From: Pseudomonadota bacterium
Lineage (GTDB): Bacteria; Pseudomonadota; Alphaproteobacteria; Rhodospirillales; Magnetospirillaceae
Direction: 5' to 3'
Assembly (NCBI GenBank): GCA_023437865.1
Contig: JAEZFE010000019.1
Span: 1 to 6,357 of the forward strand
Length of the DNA stretch: 6,357 nt
Shown here in pieces: positions 1 to 6,111 of this stretch; the first letter of the stretch is position 1; every line of letters begins with the position of its first letter. Made by a program: the position numbers and the translations under genes. The notes under the pieces are model-generated. The model was not told the DNA's origin and ran no database searches. It saw only the letters and a program-made list of their open reading frames with translations.

Positions 1-1236
1 TTCCGTTTCCTCGTGCGCCAGACCTTTCGCAAGCTGAATGTGCGTGAGGTGCTGTCCGCCAGCATTCCCGCCGATGCAGACCCCCTGATGGGCCAGATGC
101 CAGACATCGCCCTGGTGGACGTGGACGGCGATGCCGCCTTGGCCTTGGCCTTTCTGGAACGCGTGCGCGCCGCTGCCCCCGAGATGCCGGTGCTGGTGGT
201 CGCCAAGCCGGGCGACAAGCGCATGGTGCTTGATGCGGTGCCCCAGGGTGTAGACGGCTTCCTGCCCAAGCCCGTGTCCGGTCATGAGCTCGGCCTGCGG
301 GTGGCCGAGGCCATCAAAGCGCCCAAGCGCGTGCCGCTGCCGCACAGCGGTGCCTCTACTGCGCCGTCTATGCGCGGCACGGGGAGCGATCGGCAGGGGG
401 AGGCGCCCGCCGTCACACCTTCCGTCGCTGTGCCTTCAACTCGTCCCGCCCCTGGCGGAAGCGAGATCCGGCCCGGTTCCGGCACCTATGGTAGCCCGCC
501 GTCTGGCGACGATCCGGTGCCCGCCAAGCCCGTGGCGGAGAAGTTGACCGACGCCGATCTGGCTCCGGTGGTCGAGAAAAGCCGACGTGAGACCTTCGCC
601 GATTCGCTGCCCGAAGCATTGCGACCCAAGCACAAGGCCGATGCCGCCGCGCGCGCGGCGTGGCAGGAGGAACTCGCCCAGAGCGGCCATGCCGTGAAGC
701 GCCGGGGCAAGGACGTGGCGGCGCTGAACGTGGATGGCATCGTCGCCGCCCATGTGCAGTGGCTGACCAGCCAGGGAGCGCAAGGCAAGCGAGCCGACTT
801 CCGGCTGATGGATCTGGGCGGCATCGATCTGGCCGGGACCGTTCTCGCCAATGCCGGCTTCCGCGAGGTGGAGCTCGGAGATGCCACTTTGGCTGAGGCG
901 CGGCTCGACGGCGCCGACTTCCGTTATGCCAAGCTGGGTGCCGCCGATTTGGCGGGGGCCGAGCTCTCGGTCGCGCATCTGCGCCATGCCGACCTGCGGC
1001 TGGCCAATCTGCAAGGCGCCAGCTTGCGCGGCGCCGATCTGTCGGGCGCCCGCCTGTCGGGGGCCAACCTTGCGGGCGCCGATTTCAAGGGCGCCATGCT
1101 TGTCGGCAGCGATTTGGCCGAATGCGACCTGTCCCAGGCTGAGAACCTGGCCCAGGCCCAGGTGGACAAGGCGCTGTGCGACATGAAGACCAAGCTGCCA
1201 CCAGGGGTGCGGCGGCCTACGAAGGCGGAGGAATGA
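1..1236 (+). CDS. Receiver-like domain fused to pentapeptide-repeat protein (5' end outside window)
   Basis: The frame is open to the left edge. A GTG at 13 is only an internal codon, because the preceding codons (Phe-Arg-Phe-Leu) fit receiver helix 1; the true start and the usual acidic pair lie upstream. Counting from the GTG, residues 1-103 resemble a CheY-type receiver. Asp36 in ALVDVD is the likely phospho-acceptor, and Lys86 in FLPKPVS is the conserved lysine. The Thr/Ser switch position appears to be Ala64 (PVLVVAKPGD), and the Met-Pro-Gly after the Asp is missing, so signalling may be altered. Residues 104-200 are a low-complexity Pro/Ser/Ala linker. A short helical part (about 205-262) leads into A(D/N)LxX pentapeptide repeats at about 263-385, expected to form a right-handed quadrilateral beta-helix. 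No DNA-binding or enzymatic output domain is visible. The likely role is a cytoplasmic scaffold or interaction protein; its partner is unknown. The 3' end overlaps the convergent gene by 20 bp. Confidence 0.85.
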   Translation, partial: FRFLVRQTFRKLNVREVLSASIPADADPLMGQMPDIALVDVDGDAALALAFLERVRAAAPEMPVLVVAKPGDKRMVLDAVPQGVDGFLPKPVSGHELGLRVAEAIKAPKRVPLPHSGASTAPSMRGTGSDRQGEAPAVTPSVAVPSTRPAPGGSEIRPGSGTYGSPPSGDDPVPAKPVAEKLTDADLAPVVEKSRRETFADSLPEALRPKHKADAAARAAWQEELAQSGHAVKRRGKDVAALNVDGIVAAHVQWLTSQGAQGKRADFRLMDLGGIDLAGTVLANAGFREVELGDATLAEARLDGADFRYAKLGAADLAGAELSVAHLRHADLRLANLQGASLRGADLSGARLSGANLAGADFKGAMLVGSDLAECDLSQAENLAQAQVDKALCDMKTKLPPGVRRPTKAEE

Positions 1237-1537
1237 GGCGGGTGGCCTCGCGCTCCAGCTTTCCGCAGACGAACAGCCCCAGCATGCGCAAATCCGCCGC
1301 CAGCGACAGAAAAGGATGGCCGAAGGTGGCCGGGCGGTTGCCCTCGATGAGGAAATGGCCGCACCACGCGGTGCCATAGCCCGCGATCACCGCCGCCAGC
1401 CCCAGCCACGGCAGGCCCGCTAGCGCGGCGGCCAATAATAGCCCCAGCGCCGCCGCCGTGCCGGCCACGTGCAGCAGGCGGTTGGCGGGATGGGAATGGG
1501 CGGCCAGATACACGGGCCAGAATTCGGCGAAGCGCAT
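1217..1537 (-). CDS. Mpo1-like / DUF962 family small membrane protein
   Basis: This 106-residue protein begins MRFAEFWPVYLAAH and shows the DUF962 pattern. His14, Asn19-Arg20 and His23 lie in the H..P.NR..H stretch. Two hydrophobic segments follow at about 26-42 and 43-60. Then comes the GHFLIEGNRPATFGHP block with His61, Glu65, Asn67 and His74. Yeast Mpo1 of this family is an iron-dependent dioxygenase of the ER that acts on 2-hydroxy fatty acids in phytosphingosine breakdown. The bacterial substrate is not established, so only the family is assigned here. The His residues that could bind iron are retained. An ATG at 1544-1546 would add three residues (MPG), and neither start has a clear Shine-Dalgarno. 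A longer reading to 1870 is open but would run antisense through the hydrolase start and adds sequence unlike the family. The stop lies inside the end of the convergent pentapeptide gene. Confidence 0.83.
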   Translation of the reverse strand: MRFAEFWPVYLAAHSHPANRLLHVAGTAAALGLLLAAALAGLPWLGLAAVIAGYGTAWCGHFLIEGNRPATFGHPFLSLAADLRMLGLFVCGKLEREATRLIPPPS

Positions 1538-1610
1538 GCCCGGCATTTGGGGGCGAACCGGCAGCGCCGCAAGCTGTTGACTCTCGGGTTCAACCGGGAG
1601 ACCTGCCGTC

Positions 1611-2669
1611 ATGCCGAACAGCCATTGGGACAGCACCGCCCAGCGTGTCGGGCGTAACCTCGCCTCCGCGCCCAAGGGCCTCATCGGCTTGGCGCTGGGG
1701 GCTGGGGCCGCACTGACCGGTCTTGCCTTCTGGGCCTCGCACCACAGCCGTGAGACCGAACAGGCGAACCCGCCCATGGGTACGTTCATGGAGGTGGGCG
1801 GGGTGCGGCTGCACGTGCTGAAACGCGGCTCGGGCCGGCCGGTGGTCTTCATCCACGGCATTGGCGGCATGGTGCAGGAGTGGACGCTGTCGGTGCTGGA
1901 CCGCGCCGCCCGTCAGTCGCAGGCCATTGCCTTCGACCGTCCCGGCCATGGCTGGAGCAGCCGGCCCAGTTGGAGCCGCTGGGTGCCCGAGAAGCAGGCC
2001 GAATTGCTGATGCGCGCCACCCGCCGCATGGGAATCGAGCGCCCGGTGCTGGTGGCCCACAGCTTCGGCACGCTGGTGGCGCTGGCCTGGGCGCTGGACT
2101 GGCCCGAAGACGTGGCCGCCCTGGTGCTGATCTCGGGCTATTACTATCCCACCGGGCGGCTGGACCTGCCGCTGCTGGCCGCGCAGAACATCGCCGGTCT
2201 GGGCGCGGTGGCGCGCAACACGCTGTCGCCCATGCTGGGCAAGGCCGCCATGCCCAAGCTGATGGAAAAGTTGTTCGAGCCCAACCCGGTTCCCGACGCC
2301 ATGGCGCTCTATCCCACCGATATGATGCTGCGCCCCGGCCAGATGCGCGCCCAGGCCGAGGATCTGGGCCAGATGAAGGCCGCCGCGCAACGTCTCAGTC
2401 CCCGCTATGGCGAGGTTCATGTGCCGGTGGTCATTGTCGCCGGTGATTCCGACCGTGTCGTCGATCCGGTGGCCCATTCCATCCACCTACACCGCGATAT
2501 CCCGCATTCGGCACTGAAGGTGCTGCCCGAAACCGGCCACATGCCGCAGCACACGGCGCCCGGCGAGGTGCTGGCCGCCATCGATCTGGCCTGGCATGAA
2601 GCCGATGTCCAGGCCCACGCGTTGATGGTGCCCCACAAGCCGGCGGGGGACGTGCATCCCATGCTGTAA
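1611..2669 (+). CDS. Membrane-anchored alpha/beta hydrolase
   Basis: This 352-residue protein has the complete alpha/beta-hydrolase signature. The oxyanion-hole motif HGIGG is at 82-86, and a DRPGHGWS turn at 109-116. The nucleophile elbow is A-H-S-F-G with Ser151 (Ala replaces the first Gly of GxSxG, which is common). The acid is probably Asp281 in GDSDRVVDP, and the catalytic His is His310 in ETGHMPQH. An N-terminal hydrophobic segment at about 21-43 follows Arg/Lys residues and looks like an uncleaved anchor, with the catalytic domain starting near residue 57. A lid region lies at about 180-262. The substrate cannot be read from sequence; an ester or lipid-type substrate is an inference. 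The ATG is preceded by GGGAG about 10 nt upstream, a slightly long spacing. The gene diverges from the Mpo1-like gene and lies upstream of purD on the same strand, but purD appears to have its own promoter. Confidence 0.9.
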   Translation: MPNSHWDSTAQRVGRNLASAPKGLIGLALGAGAALTGLAFWASHHSRETEQANPPMGTFMEVGGVRLHVLKRGSGRPVVFIHGIGGMVQEWTLSVLDRAARQSQAIAFDRPGHGWSSRPSWSRWVPEKQAELLMRATRRMGIERPVLVAHSFGTLVALAWALDWPEDVAALVLISGYYYPTGRLDLPLLAAQNIAGLGAVARNTLSPMLGKAAMPKLMEKLFEPNPVPDAMALYPTDMMLRPGQMRAQAEDLGQMKAAAQRLSPRYGEVHVPVVIVAGDSDRVVDPVAHSIHLHRDIPHSALKVLPETGHMPQHTAPGEVLAAIDLAWHEADVQAHALMVPHKPAGDVHPML

Positions 2670-2697
2670 TTGCAATGGGCGGCCACCGTGCTACAAA
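2670..2697 (+). promoter_or_regulatory. Putative sigma70-type promoter for purD
   Basis: TTGCAA (2670-2675) and TACAAA (2692-2697) are separated by 16 bp. They start directly after the hydrolase stop codon and end 31 bp before the purD ATG. The boxes match a housekeeping promoter in 4 of 6 positions each. Transcription would begin near 2703-2705. No experimental support is available. Confidence 0.45.
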
Positions 2698-2700
2698 CCG

Positions 2701-2727
2701 ACCTACAGATTTGCAGGTGGAGTAGGT
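2701..2727 (+). promoter_or_regulatory. Symmetric element overlapping the purD ribosome binding site
   Basis: Positions 2701-2718 form an 18-bp imperfect palindrome (ACCTaCAgATtTGcAGGT, 7 of 9 pairs matching). ACCTAC (2701-2706) is also the exact reverse complement of GTAGGT (2722-2727). The strong purD Shine-Dalgarno AGGTGGAG (2715-2722) lies within the element, 6 nt before the ATG. It could be an operator near the transcription start or an RNA hairpin masking the Shine-Dalgarno. The symmetry is seen directly; the function is inference. Confidence 0.35.
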
Positions 2728-2728
2728 C

Positions 2729-4009
2729 ATGAAGGTGCTGGTGGTGGGCGGCGGCGGCCGCGAGCATGCGTTGTGCTGGAAGCTGAAGCAGTCTCCGCTG
2801 CTGACCAAGCTTTGGTGCGCGCCCGGCAATGCCGGCATCAAGGACGTGGCCGAATGCGTCGCCATCGGTGCCGAGGACGTGGACAGGCTGGTGGCCTTCG
2901 CCCGCGACAACGCGGTTGATCTGGTGGTGGTGGGGCCCGAGGCGCCGCTGGTGCTCGGCCTTGCCGACAAGCTCAAGGATGCCGGGATTAAGGTGTTCGG
3001 CCCCTCGGCGGCGGCGGCCGCGCTGGAGGGCTCCAAGGGCTTCATGAAGGACGTGGTGTGGAAGGCCGGCATTCCCACCGCCTGGTACGGCCGCTTCACC
3101 GACATCGACAAGGCCAAGGCGTTCATCCGCGAGAAGGGTGCCCCCATCGTGGTCAAGACCGATGGCCTGGCCGCCGGCAAGGGCGTGGTCGTCGCCATGA
3201 CCCTCGACGAGGCGTTGAAGGCCGTCGACGACATGATGGGCGACAAGGTGTTCGGTGATGCCGGCAACGAGCTGGTGATCGAGGAATTCCTGGACGGCGA
3301 GGAGATCAGCTTCTTCGCCCTGTGCGACGGCAAGACCGCGCTGCCGCTGGTGGGCGCCCAGGACCACAAGCGGGTGGGCGACGGCGATACCGGCCCCAAT
3401 ACCGGCGGCATGGGCGCCTATTCGCCGGCCCCGGTGCTGACCGACGCGCTGCGGACTGAGGTATTCGAACGCTGCGTCCTGCCGGCGGTGCGCACCATGG
3501 CCGAGGACGGAAAGCCGTTCACCGGCGTGCTGTTTGCCGGCCTGATGATCACTGCCGCCGGCCCCAAGCTGCTGGAATACAACGTGCGTTTCGGCGATCC
3601 GGAGTGCCAGGTGCTGATGGCCCGTATGAAATCGGACCTGCTGCCCGTCCTGCTGGCCGGCGCCGAAGGCCGCCTCGATAACGTGCAAGTGGAATGGCGC
3701 GATGATTGCGCCCTGGTCGTGGTCATGGCCGCCGAGGGCTATCCCGGCAGCTATAAGAAGAACACGGTGATCCGTGGCTTGGCCCAGGCCAATGAGGTGG
3801 AGGGCGTGACCGTGCTGCACGCCGGCACCGCGTTCAACGAAGCGGGCGAGGTGGTTGCCACCGGCGGCCGCGTGCTGGGTGTCACCGCCTATGGCGCCAC
3901 CGTCAAGCAGGCCCGTGAGCGTGCTTACCAGGCGGTGGATCGCATCGACTGGCCCGAGGGCTTCTGCCGGCGCGACATCGCCTGGCGTGCGCTTTCGCGC
4001 GAAGCCTGA
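2729..4009 (+). CDS. purD: Phosphoribosylamine--glycine ligase (GAR synthetase)
   Basis: PurD catalyses the second step of de novo purine synthesis: 5-phosphoribosylamine, glycine and ATP give glycinamide ribonucleotide, ADP and phosphate in the cytoplasm. The 426-residue length is normal for a monofunctional bacterial enzyme. The N-domain starts [15 protein letters not shown], with the glycine-rich loop at 7-10. The ATP-grasp domain begins near residue 101, with the nucleotide-binding stretch [12 protein letters not shown] at 141-152 and EEFLDGEE at 185-192. QDHKR is at 211-215 and PNTGGMGAY at 223-231. The GARS signature RFGDPECQ is at 287-294, carrying the metal-binding residues (Glu283, Asn285 nearby). 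The C-terminal domain runs from about 327. The ATG is well supported by AGGTGGAG 6 nt upstream. The alkylation-repair gene follows after 12 nt and is probably cotranscribed. All expected motifs are intact. Confidence 0.98.
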   Translation: MKVLVVGGGGREHALCWKLKQSPLLTKLWCAPGNAGIKDVAECVAIGAEDVDRLVAFARDNAVDLVVVGPEAPLVLGLADKLKDAGIKVFGPSAAAAALEGSKGFMKDVVWKAGIPTAWYGRFTDIDKAKAFIREKGAPIVVKTDGLAAGKGVVVAMTLDEALKAVDDMMGDKVFGDAGNELVIEEFLDGEEISFFALCDGKTALPLVGAQDHKRVGDGDTGPNTGGMGAYSPAPVLTDALRTEVFERCVLPAVRTMAEDGKPFTGVLFAGLMITAAGPKLLEYNVRFGDPECQVLMARMKSDLLPVLLAGAEGRLDNVQVEWRDDCALVVVMAAEGYPGSYKKNTVIRGLAQANEVEGVTVLHAGTAFNEAGEVVATGGRVLGVTAYGATVKQARERAYQAVDRIDWPEGFCRRDIAWRALSREA

Positions 4010-4021
4010 CGGGTCGCGCGC

Positions 4022-4768
4022 TTGACCGCGACTCGCAAGGGCGCGCGCAGCTGCGCTGACATCGACCCGGTGGTGCTGGCGGAGTTGAACGCCGGCACCG
4101 CCGAGACGCTGACTCTGTCGGAATGCCTGGGCGTGGATTTCGCCGCCTTGATGCGGGCGGCTTTGCCCCAGGTGGACGCGGCGCCGTTGGTTGCCGCCGC
4201 TGGTGACGGCGTGACCCGGCGCATGGCGCTGGCGGCTCAACTGGCGCTTGATGCCATGGGGGGCGAGGCCTTGGTGCGGCTGGCCGGGCACCGCTCCGAC
4301 ACCGTGCGCGGTTGGGCGGCCTATGCGGTGGGCCTGGTTCCGCAACTGACCCTGGCCGAACGCTTGGTGAGGATCCGTCCGCTGGCCGACGATCCCCATT
4401 TCGGCGTGCGCGAATGGGCTTGGCTGGGCATCCGCGCCCATGTGGTGGCCGCCCCCCTTGCCGTACTGGACTTGTTGGTGCCGTGGACGGCCGAGGCATC
4501 GCCCTATCTTCGCCGCTTTGCTAGCGAAGCCACCCGCCCGCGTGGCGTCTGGTGCAGCCACATCACCGCGCTGAAGGGCGATCCGACGCCGGGCCTGAGG
4601 GTGCTGGAGGCGCTGAAGGGCGACGGCGAACGCTATGTCCAGGATTCGGTGGCCAACTGGCTCAACGATGCCGGCAAGGATCACCCGGATTGGGTGCGTG
4701 CGCTGTGCAAGCGGTGGAGCGGCGAGGCGTCGCCGTATGTGCTGAAGCGGGCGCTGCGGAGTCTTTAA
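4022..4768 (+). CDS. HEAT-repeat DNA alkylation repair protein, AlkC/AlkD-like
   Basis: This 248-residue, mostly helical protein resembles the AlkC/AlkD superfamily of DNA glycosylases, which excise N3- and N7-alkylated bases. Its HEAT-like pairs include DTVRGWAAYAVG (93-104), DPHFGVREWAWLGIRAHV (124-141), YLRRFASEATRPRGVW (162-177) and YVQDSVANWLNDAGKDHPDWV (205-225). The last block, with its Trp, Asp and His-Pro positions, is the most family-specific. Conserved Trp and Asp/Glu residues could form the alkyl-base pocket, but the catalytic acid is not assigned. The TTG at 4022 is the only start codon between the in-frame purD stop and the conserved N-terminal region (DIDPVVLAELNAGTAETLTL); its Shine-Dalgarno (ACGGG) is weak. 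Alternative GTG starts at 4070 and 4073 would cut conserved residues. It lies 12 nt after purD and probably shares its transcript. Activity may be absent, since some family members are only HEAT-repeat proteins. Confidence 0.75.
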   Translation: MTATRKGARSCADIDPVVLAELNAGTAETLTLSECLGVDFAALMRAALPQVDAAPLVAAAGDGVTRRMALAAQLALDAMGGEALVRLAGHRSDTVRGWAAYAVGLVPQLTLAERLVRIRPLADDPHFGVREWAWLGIRAHVVAAPLAVLDLLVPWTAEASPYLRRFASEATRPRGVWCSHITALKGDPTPGLRVLEALKGDGERYVQDSVANWLNDAGKDHPDWVRALCKRWSGEASPYVLKRALRSL

Positions 4769-4777
4769 GGCCGTCCG

Positions 4778-5128
4778 TCAGTCAAACATCCTGAGGGCCG
4801 CAAACACGGCATAGACGGCGAACAGGGCGGCGATGCCGGCGCGGGCCGGCACGGATGTGCGCGCATGGCGGCGAAGCCGGCGGGCCACAACGATGCTGAA
4901 GAGCGGAAACGCCGCTGCGATCGTCAGCACCAGGACCGGCCCCTCCATGCGGAAGGAGACGGTCTTGCCCAACAGCATCGTGCCGCCGATCAAGGCAAGC
5001 CAGAGGGTCAGGCCTGCAAGGCCGATCCAGCCAAAGATGACGACAGTCGTGGCGGTCAGGTCGAAGACATCGCCCCAGAAATCCCGCTTCTCCGGTCCGA
5101 CAGCCGAATCTGGGACCACGGCCGTCAC
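4778..5128 (-). CDS. Small membrane protein of unknown function, three predicted helices
   Basis: I do not recognise the family. The 116-residue protein has an acidic/polar N-terminus (about 1-26). Hydrophobic segments lie at about 27-53, 63-82 and 95-113. A strongly basic stretch, ARRLRRHAR at 82-90, sits between the second and third helices and, by the positive-inside rule, should be cytoplasmic. There are no cysteines or obvious catalytic motifs. The start is GTG, overlapping the TGA stop of the upstream phosphatase-like gene as GTGA, so the two are very likely translationally coupled and may act together. The 3' end faces the alkylation-repair gene with only 9 bp between the stops, and no terminator hairpin is visible there. 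That it acts as a membrane partner or anchor for the upstream protein is inference from coupling only. Confidence 0.75.
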   Translation of the reverse strand: MTAVVPDSAVGPEKRDFWGDVFDLTATTVVIFGWIGLAGLTLWLALIGGTMLLGKTVSFRMEGPVLVLTIAAAFPLFSIVVARRLRRHARTSVPARAGIAALFAVYAVFAALRMFD

Positions 5129-5925
5129 GCTTCCAGCACCTGCAAGATCTGTCCGTCAGCGCCGAAGCAGGCGCAGGTGAGCGGACCGCCAAAGCCGGCA
5201 CCCGCATCCAGCGTGGCCGTGAATGCACCGATGTGCAGGCCGCCGTGGCGGCGGTCGGAACCGCGCACCACCAGCTTGTAACCGCCATAGGGGGTGTCGA
5301 GCTGGTCGAAGCCGGCCGAACCCCACCAGAACGCGTCCATCTGCGCCGAGATGGGGCGCGACGGGTCGAGGCCGGCATGGACGAACAGCAGGGTGTTGTC
5401 GTCGGTATAAGCCGCGTGCTTGAGCACGCTCATCAGCGCGGTGTGGCCGTCATAGCCGCGCATGCTCTGGCGCAGATTGCTGGTCCAGCGGGTCAGCGCC
5501 AGGATGCCTTCGCGCGCCATTCCCAGACCCTCTTCCATGCTGCCGCCATAAGCGGCGATGGTGGGGCCAATGCCGTGTTCGACCATCCATTTCAGGACGT
5601 TGAGCGGGTTGGGGGCGAATTGCAATTGCAGCAGCTTCTGCCACATCTCTTCCTGGGCGCCGCGCAGATAGACGATGTCGTCGACCTCTACGCCCGGCTT
5701 GGCCAGAAAGGCGCGGCGGAACATCAGGACCTCGTCGACGGTCTCCCGCACCGCCTGTCCATAGCCGAGGTAATCGCCCAGATAGACGATCTGGTCGCCC
5801 GCTTTGGCGTCCAGTTCCAGCCGCGCGTGCAGGGCGCGCAGGCGCTCGACCTCGCTGTGGATGGCAGCGATCGCCCAGATGCGGCCCGATCCGCGCAAAG
5901 TGGCGAAGACGTTGCTGTCCGACAA
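5125..5925 (-). CDS. PPP-type metallophosphatase homologue with degenerate active site
   Basis: The 266-residue protein aligns along its length with bacterial PPP-family serine/threonine phosphatases, but the signature motifs are changed. The usual G-D-x-H-G is A-A-I-H-S (20-24: Asp lost, His23 kept). G-D-x-x-D-R-G is GDYLGYG (50-56: Asp51 kept, second Asp and Arg lost). R-G-N-H-E is RGAQE (88-92: metal-binding Asn and catalytic His lost). FVHAG keeps His183, and the late G-H-T motif is G-S-D (222-224: His lost). The C-terminal LDAGAGFGGPLT still matches the family. Catalysis by the usual two-metal mechanism is unlikely; a binding or regulatory pseudoenzyme is the best reading. No ATG or GTG start exists near the N-terminus. 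I chose the TTG at 5923-5925; TTG at 5998-6000 (291 residues) would abut a hairpin, and TTG at 5896-5898 is also possible. It is coupled by a 4-bp overlap to a small membrane protein. Confidence 0.82.
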   Translation of the reverse strand: MSDSNVFATLRGSGRIWAIAAIHSEVERLRALHARLELDAKAGDQIVYLGDYLGYGQAVRETVDEVLMFRRAFLAKPGVEVDDIVYLRGAQEEMWQKLLQLQFAPNPLNVLKWMVEHGIGPTIAAYGGSMEEGLGMAREGILALTRWTSNLRQSMRGYDGHTALMSVLKHAAYTDDNTLLFVHAGLDPSRPISAQMDAFWWGSAGFDQLDTPYGGYKLVVRGSDRRHGGLHIGAFTATLDAGAGFGGPLTCACFGADGQILQVLEA

Positions 5926-6006
5926 AATAGCGTCCGTGTCCCCAAAGAAGTTCGCCGCATGGTCGCAGGCGCAAGCGAATCCGTCAATGTTGCGCTGCAA
6001 GCGAAC

Positions 6007-6030
6007 AGGGCGGCCCGCTGGGGCCGCCCT
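6007..6030 (-). terminator. Perfect 10-bp hairpin downstream of the CarD gene
   Basis: AGGGCGGCCC (6007-6016) and GGGCCGCCCT (6021-6030) are exact reverse complements around a 4-nt loop. Read on the minus strand it lies about 80 bp after the CarD stop and before the phosphatase-like gene, so it is a candidate terminator. It lacks a clear U-tract: the following bases are GTTCGCTTG, while a TTTTT run precedes the stem on that strand. Termination is therefore uncertain. Confidence 0.5.
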
Positions 6031-6047
6031 GAAAAACCACCGTTCCG

Positions 6048-6088
6048 TCAGCCGCTACGGTAGGCGCAGCGAGGGATGGAGCGGCTGA
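6048..6088. repeat. 9-bp perfect inverted repeat in the CarD 3' region
   Basis: TCAGCCGCT (6048-6056) and AGCGGCTGA (6080-6088) are perfect reverse complements with 23 nt between them. On the minus strand the repeat is followed 11 nt later by TTTTT (6036-6032), just before the 10-bp hairpin. It may help define the 3' end of the CarD mRNA. The rest of 6031-6111 holds no gene that I can support. Confidence 0.4.
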
Positions 6089-6111
6089 GAGCCTCGCGCC
6101 GTGGGCGCTGC

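Noticed and set aside
436..1377. A 313-codon minus-strand open frame with regular GA/Q-G-I-like repeats
   Set aside because: Its repeat pattern is the reverse complement of the pentapeptide-repeat codons, so it is an artefact of the repeats on the other strand.
1577..1610. TTGACT and an imperfect hairpin (GGTTCAACC core) ahead of the hydrolase as a promoter or regulatory stem
   Set aside because: No matching -10 box follows TTGACT at normal spacing, and the stem is short and mismatched.
1590..2486. A 298-codon minus-strand open frame opposite the hydrolase
   Set aside because: The hydrolase has complete catalytic motifs in the plus frame; the antisense product is low-complexity His/Gln/Arg sequence without domains.
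3991..4005. GCTTTCGCGCGAAGC near the end of purD as a terminator
   Set aside because: It lies within the coding sequence, has no T-tract, and the next gene follows after 12 nt, so termination here is unlikely.
2417..4684. A 755-codon open frame on the minus strand opposite the hydrolase end, purD and most of the alkylation-repair gene
   Set aside because: purD on the plus strand is unmistakable. The antisense translation is His/Gln/Gly-rich with no recognisable domain and reflects the codon bias of GC-rich genes.
4769..4777. Bidirectional terminator between the convergent stops
   Set aside because: Only 9 bp separate the two genes and no inverted repeat with a T-run is visible there.
5233..6063. 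A 276-codon plus-strand open frame opposite the phosphatase-like gene
   Set aside because: The minus-strand product matches a known fold along its length. The plus-strand reading has no recognisable motifs and is a shadow frame.
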